Below, piece by piece: positions 44,684 through 54,105 of a DNA stretch of 64,000 nt (within the stretch, counting starts at the first letter, position 1; every line of letters begins with the position of its first letter). The DNA is from Stentor roeselii (Eukaryota > Ciliophora > Heterotrichea > Heterotrichida > Stentoridae). The notes under the pieces were generated by a model that saw nothing but the letters and a program-made list of their open reading frames with translations, was not told the DNA's origin and made no database searches. The stretch is from NCBI GenBank assembly GCA_006503475.1, contig RSEH01000023.1, forward strand, positions 124,001 through 188,000, given 5' to 3'. The translations under genes were made by a program, and so were the position numbers.

Positions 44684-45205
44684 ATGGAAAAATATCTCAA
44701 GAATTCGATTAAAAACAGGGAAGAGGACATCAGGAAGGTTTTGAAGGAAAAAGCGGAGCTCCAAGAGAGAATCGACCAAGAAGCGAAAAGATTTGAAGAT
44801 GAATGCTTACGACTCAAGCTAGATATCGTGAGAAAAGACTGCATGAAGCAGGTGTTAACAACAAAGGTAAAAGAAATTCAAAAGTTCATCGAAAAAGGTT
44901 CTGGAAAGGAAAAAGACGATGTTTTCATAGAAAAGACTCAGAATACTCTAGAACTAATCAACAGGGTCAAGGAAAAGACTCTCATCGAAATCAAATCAAA
45001 AAAAAAAATGACTCAAGAAGTCTCTGAACTATCAAAACTCCGAGATAAACTAAAACAAAAGGTAAAAATCTTAAAAGAAAAAAAAGAATTTTTACAAGAA
45101 ACAAGTGAAGACAGTCTTCACTGGATTCGAACTCGAGATCAAAGAAGACTCTCAGCATCTTCAAACCGCTTCCAAATCAAAATATTCCATTTTGCAAAAC
45201 CTTAA
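44684..45205 (+). CDS. Coiled-coil protein, 173 aa
   Basis: 173 aa from ATG 44684. Nearly the whole protein is a charged coiled coil (REEDIRKVLKEKAELQERID; LRDKLKQKVKILKEKKEFLQ) ending in a basic tail. No family is recognised; it could be a basal-body or cytoskeletal component. Its TAA stop at 45203-45205 directly abuts the stop codon of the convergent ESF1 gene. Confidence 0.65.
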   Translation: MEKYLKNSIKNREEDIRKVLKEKAELQERIDQEAKRFEDECLRLKLDIVRKDCMKQVLTTKVKEIQKFIEKGSGKEKDDVFIEKTQNTLELINRVKEKTLIEIKSKKKMTQEVSELSKLRDKLKQKVKILKEKKEFLQETSEDSLHWIRTRDQRRLSASSNRFQIKIFHFAKP

Positions 45206-46594
45206 CTAATTATTCCTCTTTCTCTTCTGTATCTGCGAGTTAAGTAAAAGCTTGTTACCATCAGGATCAACCCTAAACAAGTTGCTAGTCGGGTCAATTC
45301 CAAACAAATTATCATCAAACAAAGGCCTAAACCTTTCATCATCAACATTGACCGAAAAATCCTGAACATCTCCTTTGCTATCAACAAGCATTTTCAAATT
45401 TTCTAAACTTTTCACATCAACTTTCCGATTTTTCTTCATTTTCTCTTCCTTTCTCTTTTCCTTCTCCACTTTTTTCTTCTTTCTCTGTTTTTCCAGTTGT
45501 TTTTCCCAGAGACTTTTATCATCATTTAAAATTTCTTTCCCGATCTGTTCAAAAGCTGAGTGAAATTTGATTTCCAGGTCTAAATTTCCATTCATTCTAT
45601 TAAATTGACTCATTTTTCCTGAATAGCCAGAGGGTTGGACTTCTTCTTCTTCTTCTTCTTCATCGCGAGGGGGACTGGGTGTTGCCATGTATTTCGCAAT
45701 TTCTTCATCGTCGAGGTGATCATCGTTGAAGGCTTTTCTTAGGGCAACGACTCGTTCTCGAGGAGTTTCGTCCCAAGTCAGGGTGACTCTTGACTGTTGA
45801 AGGGATTTGGTGTAGTAATCAAGCATTTTGTAGTGTTTTGGAACTTCTGTTGCTACGTCAGTCGGTGCGTAGGGCAAGGAAAGGTCAGAAGGCACAAAGC
45901 GCAGGTCGAGCGCGTTGCTCGTTCTTTCGATTTCAAGACCGTCGCAATCGTCGTAGATCTTTCGAGAGGTTTCTAGAGAGTCGCATTCAGCAACTGCGTA
46001 GTAGTATTTCATTGTTTCTAACTCGTATCTTCGTAGAGCTTCTTCGTCTACTTCGCCGGAATTGGTTGAAAGGGCAGGACCTGACTTAGACTCTTGGTTT
46101 AGACGCGCTTTTCCGAAGTCACTTGGGTAGATGCTTACTTTGATAACACCTGGAGAAAACGACCTGAGTATAGCAAGAATATCAACAGCTTTAATAAGAT
46201 TCCAGTCACAATTCATAACCGCAATTCTAAGGGTCTCATCGCCAGTAACCACATTTTCCTCAACTTCAGTTCCAGGTAACATCTGAACATCTTCATCACT
46301 CGAAGAGCTACTTTGTACTTCCCATTTGAAATTCCCTTCCTCATCAATACACTGTACCTGAGAAGTATCAAAAACCTTCGAAAGTGGGTTGAATACCTGT
46401 TTAACTTTTTTCCCTCTTTCATCAACATTACCAGGAACCGGTGGTTGAAACTCAGTTTCTGTGAACATGGCTTGAAACCGAGGGTCAAGTTGTATTTTTC
46501 TTTCTTTTTTCGCTAAAGTTCTAAATCTTGGATCCGAGTAAATTTTCTGAAACCTGTCATCTTGGACTGAAGCCTTAAAGGACTTCTTGACCAT
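45206..46594 (-). CDS. ESF1: ESF1-like pre-rRNA processing factor
   Basis: 462 aa from the ATG at 46594; the frame runs up to the preceding gene but has no earlier ATG. The N-terminal DDRFQKIYSDPRFRTLAKKE and LDPRFQAMF, the middle VMNCDWNLIKAVDILAILRSF, GVIKVSIYPSDFGKARL, RYELETMKYYYAVAECDS, CDGLEIERTSNALDLRFVP and LTWDETPRER, and the C-terminal DERFRPLFDDNLFGIDPT all match ESF1 (ABTAP), a nucleolar protein needed for 18S rRNA formation. Acidic and Lys-rich segments fit. Only 12 nt separate it from the upstream stop codon. Confidence 0.93.
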   Translation of the reverse strand: MVKKSFKASVQDDRFQKIYSDPRFRTLAKKERKIQLDPRFQAMFTETEFQPPVPGNVDERGKKVKQVFNPLSKVFDTSQVQCIDEEGNFKWEVQSSSSSDEDVQMLPGTEVEENVVTGDETLRIAVMNCDWNLIKAVDILAILRSFSPGVIKVSIYPSDFGKARLNQESKSGPALSTNSGEVDEEALRRYELETMKYYYAVAECDSLETSRKIYDDCDGLEIERTSNALDLRFVPSDLSLPYAPTDVATEVPKHYKMLDYYTKSLQQSRVTLTWDETPRERVVALRKAFNDDHLDDEEIAKYMATPSPPRDEEEEEEEVQPSGYSGKMSQFNRMNGNLDLEIKFHSAFEQIGKEILNDDKSLWEKQLEKQRKKKKVEKEKRKEEKMKKNRKVDVKSLENLKMLVDSKGDVQDFSVNVDDERFRPLFDDNLFGIDPTSNLFRVDPDGNKLLLNSQIQKRKRNN

Positions 46595-46606
46595 GATTAT
46601 AATCAA

Positions 46607-48061
46607 CTAGTTAAAGCCACTCGTCTTTCCGATCTCTTCTCGAGAAAGTCCAAATCTGTAGTCTTTTCTATCAACAGGGCCTGAACTTCTATTTGCCTTG
46701 TCTGGAGCGCTACTTGCTGGAGTCCCGCCATAAAAGAACTTTTTCGCGTTTTCCTTGTAACTTTGACTGTCACTTCCCTGGACTGAACGGACTGAAGCGT
46801 CGGCTGGGGTCTGTGCGAAGAAGAAATTTTTTGCATTAACTTTATAACTTTCGCTTTCTTCGTCTATTGGCTTTTTAAACACTTTTGAACGGTGAATGGT
46901 TCCAGATGGGAGGTAGTTTTGAACTACCTTTCCTTGAGATTCATAGAATTTTGAAGCGTTTTTTGAAAATTCTTGCTGCAGGGTGTTAGGTGTTGAAGTC
47001 TCATGACCGAAAAAACGCTTCGCGTTTCGTTGAATTTCAGATTTTAAGGGTTGAACTGAAGAAATGTCAGAACTTGCACTTGATGCTGTTCGGCTTGGCT
47101 TGTTTGAAGCTCCCCAGAATTGAGCGTTGTTCTTTAAGTAAGACTTGTCTGTTGTTATAGCCTCGGGCTTCGGTAGAGGTGGCTGGTCTTCAGGATCAGT
47201 AGTCATCCAAGTATAGCTTGGATCAAGAGGATTGGTAGCTCTTAACGTGCTGATTCCTTTTTTAAATGATCCAGCCTGAGCTCCATCAATATCATTAGTA
47301 TCATTTGGACTTCTAATATAATTTCTAAGTTTTGTGCCGATAGGTCCATTTCCTTTACTTCCAGCTGTGGCGCCTTCAATATCAGAGGTGCTTAAATGCC
47401 GGTTATGAGGACTTTTGCCGAGATCAACAGTTTTTCGAGGTTGACTTCCACTTACCTGGCCAAGCATAACAATCATTCCATTTTCATCTCTACAAACATA
47501 TTCAGGCATGAGAGGATTAGTGACCCTTTTGCTTTCAAAGACTTCAATAGTATTAATATCCCTGGGATTATTCAAGTCAGGTTTATTAAGCAATCTTTTA
47601 GTCTGAGCCTTAGCCCCAGGAATATCAGACAAGTCGTTAATGCGAGTCTTCCACTTAGAATAAACAGAAGGTCTACAGCCTTCAATATCATCAATGCTAG
47701 TCGCGTCCCTCAAGAAGCGAGGCGGAGTGCTGGGCTTGACTTCAAATGTTGGCAGTTTGTAAACAGGATTCAACGGGTCATGGTCTTTTCGAGTCGTTCG
47801 GAACTGCAAAGCGTTTGGACTCGCGTTTGGAATGTCTGACGTCTGAAGGTTCGTGCTCGGCTTGTTCAAAGACCGATGACGAGGCTGAGGAGAGGCTTTT
47901 TCTATGTCGTCAATTGCGTAGAAACTCGGCTTGTTTACATACTTGTAACCGGGAAGGTAAGGCTGTGCACCTTCGATGTCGTTTGTTCGAAGAGACATTG
48001 AGTCAGGCTTGAAGTATTGCTTTTTCTTTGCTAGGAAATCGTCTTTAGGGACTTCTGACAT
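46607..48061 (-). CDS. DI(E/D)GA-repeat protein, probably axonemal or cytoskeletal
   Basis: 484 aa, mostly disordered. About eight short motifs built on (N/S/D)DI(E/D/P)GA recur at spacings of 35-60 aa (NDIEGAQP, DDIEKASP, SDIPNASP, DDIEGCRP, SDIPGAKA, SDIEGATA, NDIDGAQA), each followed by a basic stretch. A second repeat, (E/S)(S/Y)KxNAKxFF(F/Y), occurs five times in the C-terminal 180 residues (NAKNFFFAQTP, NAKKFFYGGTP, NAKRFFG). This resembles tandem short-motif proteins of cilia, which bind tubulin or partner proteins at regular intervals. I do not know its name. Confidence 0.7.
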   Translation of the reverse strand: MSEVPKDDFLAKKKQYFKPDSMSLRTNDIEGAQPYLPGYKYVNKPSFYAIDDIEKASPQPRHRSLNKPSTNLQTSDIPNASPNALQFRTTRKDHDPLNPVYKLPTFEVKPSTPPRFLRDATSIDDIEGCRPSVYSKWKTRINDLSDIPGAKAQTKRLLNKPDLNNPRDINTIEVFESKRVTNPLMPEYVCRDENGMIVMLGQVSGSQPRKTVDLGKSPHNRHLSTSDIEGATAGSKGNGPIGTKLRNYIRSPNDTNDIDGAQAGSFKKGISTLRATNPLDPSYTWMTTDPEDQPPLPKPEAITTDKSYLKNNAQFWGASNKPSRTASSASSDISSVQPLKSEIQRNAKRFFGHETSTPNTLQQEFSKNASKFYESQGKVVQNYLPSGTIHRSKVFKKPIDEESESYKVNAKNFFFAQTPADASVRSVQGSDSQSYKENAKKFFYGGTPASSAPDKANRSSGPVDRKDYRFGLSREEIGKTSGFN

Positions 48062-49069
48062 TTTTAAGTTAAGAAGAGTTAGACAGGAGTAGGGCTTTTT
48101 TATGTTTGAGGATTTGGATTCAGGGTTTTAGTGGAATTTTAGGTAGTGTTTTTGGGGAAGTTGGCTTTTTTTTTATTTGGAAGGGGAAGGGTTGATAAGG
48201 AAATTTTTTGGATTTAGAAAATTCAGTTATTTTATTGATTTTTATTTTTTCTGGAGGTTAGGGGTTAGATGGGAGATAGAAAAAGAATTTTTTAGTGTTT
48301 GCAAGGAAATTGATATTCAGCACTCTAAGCTTTCAGGTAGTGGTAAACTAAACTTAAGTAATTAAAAAGTAAATTATAAGAAGAAAGACTTTTCAAAATT
48401 TTTCAGGAATAGAAGATGTTTTCGATTCATACAGAAGGATTTAAACTTTATCATTCAATCAACCTGCTAAATTTTCACGTTTCTGACCCAATCAAATAAA
48501 ATCAAAAGTTAATTTATAACAGATAAGTGTAAGATTAGCCTAATTTCTACACAATAGGTTTCAGAACAGATTTTTTAAGATCACTAATAAGCAACGCTAA
48601 AATATTAGACATGATCTGCTGCAACTTCATACTTTATACCGAATTTCAATACTGTAGAAGTGGAAAGACTCATTAAGCTTGTAAACTAAGGTCAAACTTT
48701 GACTTGGATTGTTTTAAATGACGGTGTTTTGAGCGTGAAACTACAACAAGAAAATCTCACATGAACTCTCTCATCTTAATTCCATATTTTAAATCGAAAT
48801 TACAAATAAAGTAATTGAAATTAAGATGAAATTCTTAATTACAATTAACTAATTTAACTGAAGTCATGTATAAAGATAAACATTCTTATCTTTAACATAT
48901 AATTTCTTCTTCAACTTAACCATTTATCTTCAAAATTGAATCTCAGTAGTTGATAAATGACTTTCAATAACAAATTATTAACTCTCTTTTCCTAAAATAA
49001 ACCTCTCTACTTTTCTAGAATTTCCGAAATCATTCCACTCCTCCTAAAATTTATCTAATAAATCAATAA
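48062..49069. other. AT-rich intergenic region
   Basis: About 1 kb between divergent genes. G/T-rich for the first 300 nt, then AT-rich. A 62-codon plus frame at 48177-48365 lacks coding character and a good context. No RNA gene or repeat is recognised; both promoters must be here. Confidence 0.6.
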
Positions 49070-51874
49070 ATGAGTCAGAAATCATCATCAAAAAACTTTT
49101 ACAAGTCAAGTTTCATAAAAATCAAGCCATCAGATCACCTAAAAAACTCAATAACCCTTCCCGAGCTTCCAGCAGCTCACTACTTAAAACTATCCGACGA
49201 AAAAACAATAAAAACTCGAGTTTTTTCCGAATTCGCATCTTTGAAGCTTCGTTCAGACAAAGCGAGTCAAAGCCAATCCCGTCGTTTCCTAGACTCAAAA
49301 GAAATAAAAGACCATTCAAGGCCTGACCAGTCTCTTCTTCTGAGCACATTAGGAATCCTTAACACCTCATCAACCCATTCACTTCCAAGAGATTTATCAA
49401 AGTTAAAAGGAATCCTTTCAAGTTCAAAAAGTCTCGAAAAGCTATCACTGGGTCCTCCAGCGACTCGAGAAGACACAACAAAACTCGCTGACTGGCTGAG
49501 CCAAATGCTTAAAACCGCCTTGTCCGAAAGCAATCAAGACATGGAGTCCTTATGCCAAACTGCGATGGTCATCTACGAGGTCTGTCTCTATGAAATCGTC
49601 AGGCAGGTCAGTGTCCAGTGTGTTGAAAGAGGCGAGTTAATCAACTCTGTTTGGAAAGCTTATCAAGGCATTCTTGAAAAAGCTCTTCAGATCTCAAAGG
49701 CCATGCAGGAGTTTCAAAGGAATGAATTTCAACAGGAATGTGAAAAAATTCAACTTTCTTATAGTTCAGAACTTTCAAGGCTTAAGCAGGATAACCAGCT
49801 GCTTTCAGATGATATTGAAACTTTAAGAAGACTTGTCAAGTCTAGAGAGGAAGAATGCAGTAATATGGCTCGAAAGGAACTGAAAATCATTGACAAGGTT
49901 CATGTCCTGCAGAAACAATATGAAACATCTAAACGTGACTTGCTTTATTTACAGGAAGACAATCGCATCATGAAAGCAAAACTTTTTAATTCAAGTGTCG
50001 AGTTTGTTGAAAATTCTCAGGGTGTTATTGAACCTCGACTTGTAAGTATTCAGAAGATTAGGAGGAAAAATGACCAGGAAATTCAAGCTATTGTTAAAAG
50101 TGACCCCCTGCTCTCTGCTCAGATGGTCAGTGATGAGAAAACTGAAAATTTAATGAAAAATATTGAGAAATATGATGAGTTTACAAAGGAATTAATGAAT
50201 AAAATCGACTTTCAGGATAAAAATGAAGCTACTGAGGTTTTTCTTTGTGATAAGGAAGTGCAGACTGAGATATTTTTAATTGAAAGTTTGAAGAATACCT
50301 CTCCTGCTGAACTTATGGAGTTTAAAGTTGAGAATATTATGGATTTGTTTGAGGGAAATCAGGAAAATAGTGAGAATGATGATGATGTCAAGGAAACTGC
50401 TGGAGATTATTTGGTTAAGTTTAAGGAAAAAATTGACCAGGTTAATGAAATTTTAGAGAAAGTTAGGAATAATATACAGAAAAGTACTCCTGCTGGGTAT
50501 CAGAGAGAATATTTAAAGACTTTTTTTAACTCTGTTCAGAACTCTATCGATATTATGAGGTATGAAAATGAAAATGAGAACGAAAATGAAAATGAGAAGG
50601 AGAATCAGGCTGAAGATTCTAGTGTTGTGAGAAAAAGACCTAAATTGTTAACTTTTATACAGAAAATTGAGAAATCAAGTAAAAAGGAAACACGTGATCT
50701 GATAGGTCTTATCACTCAAAGAGTGCTCAACACTCCAGCCCACAAGTTAAAATCCGTGGTATTCAAGCGAATGTTAATGAAATTAATCTCCACCTTCTAC
50801 GAAATCAAGCAAAAAAAGATGCAAGAAGGTGACCGTAAGCAACAAATGAGTCAAATCGCATCTGAATTCTTCCTCAACAAATACGGGATGCAAAAAGTAG
50901 TAGAAAACAAATTCACACAGCTCCTTTCAAGTTGTTTAAAATACAAGTCAATAAAACGAGTATACAACTTCGGCCGTTTTTTAAACCTTTTCGGTCCAAG
51001 TAAAATCGAAGACCTTCACTTTTACATGGATTCCGTGTCATGCATGAGACAAACATTCACAACTGAAAACGGTGAAGAGTTAAAAATTCCTCAAGACAAA
51101 GCAATTGACTGGTGCAAGTCCTTCTTACCAAGTATCTTACCTGAAGTAGACAGAGTAAAAGTAAAGACTTTCATTGAAAGCAATAAACAAACAGACCCTA
51201 TCACACGAGTCCCGACAGTAGAAGTTGATAGTCTTTTAGACTATACAATTGAAATAATTCATAAAAATCGTATTGAAAATGCTGATTTTTTAAGATGTAT
51301 TTATGAAGCTGGAGACGTATTTTTTATTTAGCTTAACCAAGATGGTTTTTTGCAACATCATGAATTTGAATTGATTTATCGACACATCGTTCCACAACTA
51401 TTCAGTCAAAGTCAATCAAAAGAAATGTTTGATGAATTTGCTGAAACTTTTAATGGAGAAGGAGATGAAATCGTTGAAGCTCTCAGTTTTGATAATTTTT
51501 CACATTTAAATGAAAAGTTCTCGATTTTCACTCCGCAGAGACTGGGAATGTTTATCAAGCTTCGAGGAGAAAGTGACTATGTTAGTAAGGAAAGCTTGTA
51601 TGTTGATGAACTTAGAAAATCAAGTAAACATATCGCTGGAACTCTTTCAGAAATGAGGTGGAGGTACTTCCAGGCAAGAAATTTGCATAATCGGGAAGAA
51701 ATGCTTGGGATTCTTGATCTTGTCCAGCAGCAGATTAGACAACTCAAAAAACCTCAGGCGGTTTTAATTGCTTTGAAACTTATGGATGAGGAGTCGAAAA
51801 GGGCTTGTGTTATGGCTACTATGAATTATTATTTACCGAATGTGGCCTTTGGGTTTACTCAGGGAAATAAATAA
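49070..51874 (+). CDS. Coiled-coil EF-hand protein, one 15-nt intron
   Basis: Exons 49070-51316 and 51332-51874 join in phase 0 to 929 aa. Residues about 200-320 are coiled coil, about 485-500 carry an Glu-Asn repeat (NENENENENEKEN), and the C-terminal 370 residues are helical. Splicing creates the EF-hand loop DLNQDGFLQHHE from GD at the end of exon 1 and LNQDGFL at the start of exon 2, so the calcium-binding loop spans the junction. The domain before it (FLNKYGMQKVVENKFTQLL, LNLFGPSKIEDLHFYMDSV) looks conserved but I cannot name it. Likely a Ca2+-regulated ciliary or cortical protein. Confidence 0.8.
51317..51331 (+). other. 15-nt intron inside an EF-hand loop
   Basis: Sequence GTATTTTTTATTTAG. 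If retained it stops translation; if removed it completes an EF-hand calcium loop, a strong functional check on the call. Confidence 0.93.
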
Positions 51875-52960
51875 GGATTTTTATTTGGAGGTGTTATTGA
51901 GATTTAATTTTGAATAGTTTTAGTTTTTTTTTGAGAAAATCTTAAGGATTATATTTTTTTCTTAGGTTGCAGAAGAAATTTTAGTATTGGATGATAATTT
52001 TTGGTGATTTTTTAAAGTGATTTGGATTATTTTAATTCTGAGAGAAAGGATAATATATTTTTTTAAATTTGATTTTCTTTACCTAATCAAATAAAATTTC
52101 ATTATAATCTTCTACCGGCTTATTCATAATTTGAAGCACTTTTAAAGGTTTTGGAATCCAGCTGATGCTTAAATTCTTCATAAGTCAGGGCCTAAGATTA
52201 TTTGTTAAAATTAGATAGCCCTTTACAGAAAATCTTAGAAGTGACTATAATTAATCCAGTATCAATCCAAATATCTTCCTTTAATCCTCGAAATTTTTAC
52301 AGCAAAGTTTCCAAAGTTATTTCAATCATATCGAAAAAAAACTAAGCTAAATCAATTGAAATTCCTCAAAAACTATTCCAATCTTCCTTAAATTTCTATC
52401 TCAAACTACACAAAAGCCTAAACTATCATCAATGTTCAACTATCCAAACCTGCATCTCTAAAGATTCTTCAAAACTTTTTTAAAGTTTCTTTAAATAGAT
52501 CCTTTTGGAAATTTTTTCGATATCAACTCTTTGAAAAGCGAGTCATTGCCAATTAAAAAAGTAATTCTTGCCTTGAAAGACGATTGAGTGTTTTCCAGCA
52601 GGAGATTCTTCATTCAAAAAAAAGAATCAAAAGAACTTTTTTTCTTGATTTTTTTCAAACTTCTGAAAAATCTTTGAAATTCATTCAAAGTCTTAATTTT
52701 AAGACTCTTTTCATGAAAACATTGTTGAAAATACTTCAAACCCTTCAAACAAAAACCTCTTTAAAAATTAGAAAAATCCTAGTATGCAAGATTATAAAAA
52801 TATTTATTTCCTAGAATATCACTAGATAAGATATATAAATTTCCAAATCAAAATTTTCGAGAAATTGGAAGAGTTCCTAATTGATTCTGACAATAATCTG
52901 TTGTGTATTGCTAAATACTTCTACACCATTTTTGATTTATAGTCGTTTCCAACTTTATAA
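51875..52960. other. AT-rich intergenic region with a possible gene relic
   Basis: About 1.1 kb with no supported gene. On the minus strand near 52083-52200 two overlapping frames have protein-like sequence (ALTYEEFKHQLDSK and ISWIPKPLKVLQIMNKP), which may be the remains of a gene end. The plus frame at 52584-52814 starts with TTG and is Lys/Phe-rich, more like chance. Confidence 0.5.
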
Positions 52961-54085
52961 ATGGCTCTAAATTTGAAATTTTTCATTCTATTTTTAACTC
53001 TCGGGATCATCTCTGGAGACGGAGTACAACCGCTTGAAGAATTGCAAAAAGTTTCTTATTCTTCGGGTAGTACAACCACAAGTTCAACAAGTTCAAGCGG
53101 ATCTAAAACGACAACAACTACCAGTTCTGGAGGCTCAGCCACTGTAACAGGTAAGTCATCTAGTGGATCATCAAAAGGATCATCGACGGGATCATCAAGT
53201 GGATCATCAAGTGGATCTAGTGAAACATCAAGTGGATCAAGTGGATCAAGTGGATCAAGTGGATCAAGTGGATCAAGTGGATCAAGTGGATCAAGTGGAT
53301 CATCAAGTGGATCATCAAGTGGAACATCAAGTGGAACATCAAGTGAATCATCAAGTGGATCTAGTGAAACATCAAGTGGATCAAGTGGATCATCAAGTGG
53401 ATCATCAAGTGGATCATCAAGTGGATCATCAAGTGAAACATCAAGTGGAACATCAAGTGAATCATCAAGTGGATCAAGTGGATCATCAAGTGGATCATCA
53501 AGTGAAACATCAAGTGAAACATCAAGTGAAACATCAAGTGGAACATCAAGTGAAACATCAAGTGAAACATCAAGTGAATCATCAAGTGGAACACCAAGTG
53601 AATCATCAAGTGGGTCTAGTGAAACATCAACTGGATCGACAAGTGGATCATCAAGTGGATCATCAAGTGGAGCATCAACTGGATCAAGTGAATCATCAAA
53701 CGAATCTAGTGAATCATCAGAAAGCACTGAAAGTACCAGTGAATCTTCAGAAAGCACTGAAAATAGCAGTAGTTCATCAGAAAGCAATCAAAATAGTGGA
53801 GGTTCTAACGGAAGTAATGAAGAATCTTCAGGGGAAAATGAAAATAATGGCAACACTAATGGAAGCAATGAAGAGTCATCAGTAAATGACAATGATGGTG
53901 GTGATGATGAATCAGAATGCGACTGCATAGACGGATCAAACTGTTTAGACGAGGTAGAACTAATAATCGAATGTGTTGACGGTGAATGTTCAGCACATCT
54001 CAAACATTTCACAGACATCGACTTCAACGCAAAATTTTCACTACTGGCAGTACCAGTAGAAGACAACGGACACTGCTGCGAATAA
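52961..54085 (+). CDS. Secreted Ser/Gly/Thr-repeat (mucin-like) protein
   Basis: 374 aa. A signal peptide (FFILFLTLGIISGDG) is followed by a long Ser/Gly/Thr/Glu low-complexity region (about 65-260) of SSGSSG, SSETSS and SSGTSS units, then an Asn/Glu-rich acidic part and a C-terminal domain of about 60 residues with six cysteines (CDCIDGSNC ... CVDGEC ... CCE). No membrane span or GPI signal is visible after the Cys domain. It is probably secreted into the cortex, lorica-like material or extrusive granules and heavily O-glycosylated or phosphorylated. Start TTATAAATGG. Confidence 0.78.
   Translation: MALNLKFFILFLTLGIISGDGVQPLEELQKVSYSSGSTTTSSTSSSGSKTTTTTSSGGSATVTGKSSSGSSKGSSTGSSSGSSSGSSETSSGSSGSSGSSGSSGSSGSSGSSGSSSGSSSGTSSGTSSESSSGSSETSSGSSGSSSGSSSGSSSGSSSETSSGTSSESSSGSSGSSSGSSSETSSETSSETSSGTSSETSSETSSESSSGTPSESSSGSSETSTGSTSGSSSGSSSGASTGSSESSNESSESSESTESTSESSESTENSSSSSESNQNSGGSNGSNEESSGENENNGNTNGSNEESSVNDNDGGDDESECDCIDGSNCLDEVELIIECVDGECSAHLKHFTDIDFNAKFSLLAVPVEDNGHCCE
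53150..53715. repeat. GGATCAAGT-type microsatellite/minisatellite
   Basis: Dense short repeats of TCAAGTGGA and TCATCAAGTGGA with variants. The tract keeps several frames open on both strands, producing spurious Leu-Asp-Asp-Pro and Val-Asp-His frames. Confidence 0.95.
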
Positions 54086-54105
54086 CCATTTTAAATTACT
54101 ATTCA

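Noticed and set aside
48177-48365. 62-codon plus frame
   Set aside because: Low-complexity Phe/Gly-rich translation in AT-rich DNA, no good start context, no similarity to any domain.
50043-50057. Candidate intron GTAAGTATTCAGAAG
   Set aside because: It is 15 nt with GT..AG but reads through in frame and lacks TTA at positions 8-10.
52584-52814. 76-codon plus frame rich in Lys and Phe
   Set aside because: Begins with TTG, has no ATG near its start, and its composition is what AT-rich noise gives.
53056-53885. Long frames of Leu-Asp-Asp-Pro, Met-Ile-His-Leu and Val-Asp-His repeats
   Set aside because: Shadows of the Ser-codon minisatellite; only the plus frame starting at 52961 has a signal peptide and a non-repetitive Cys domain.
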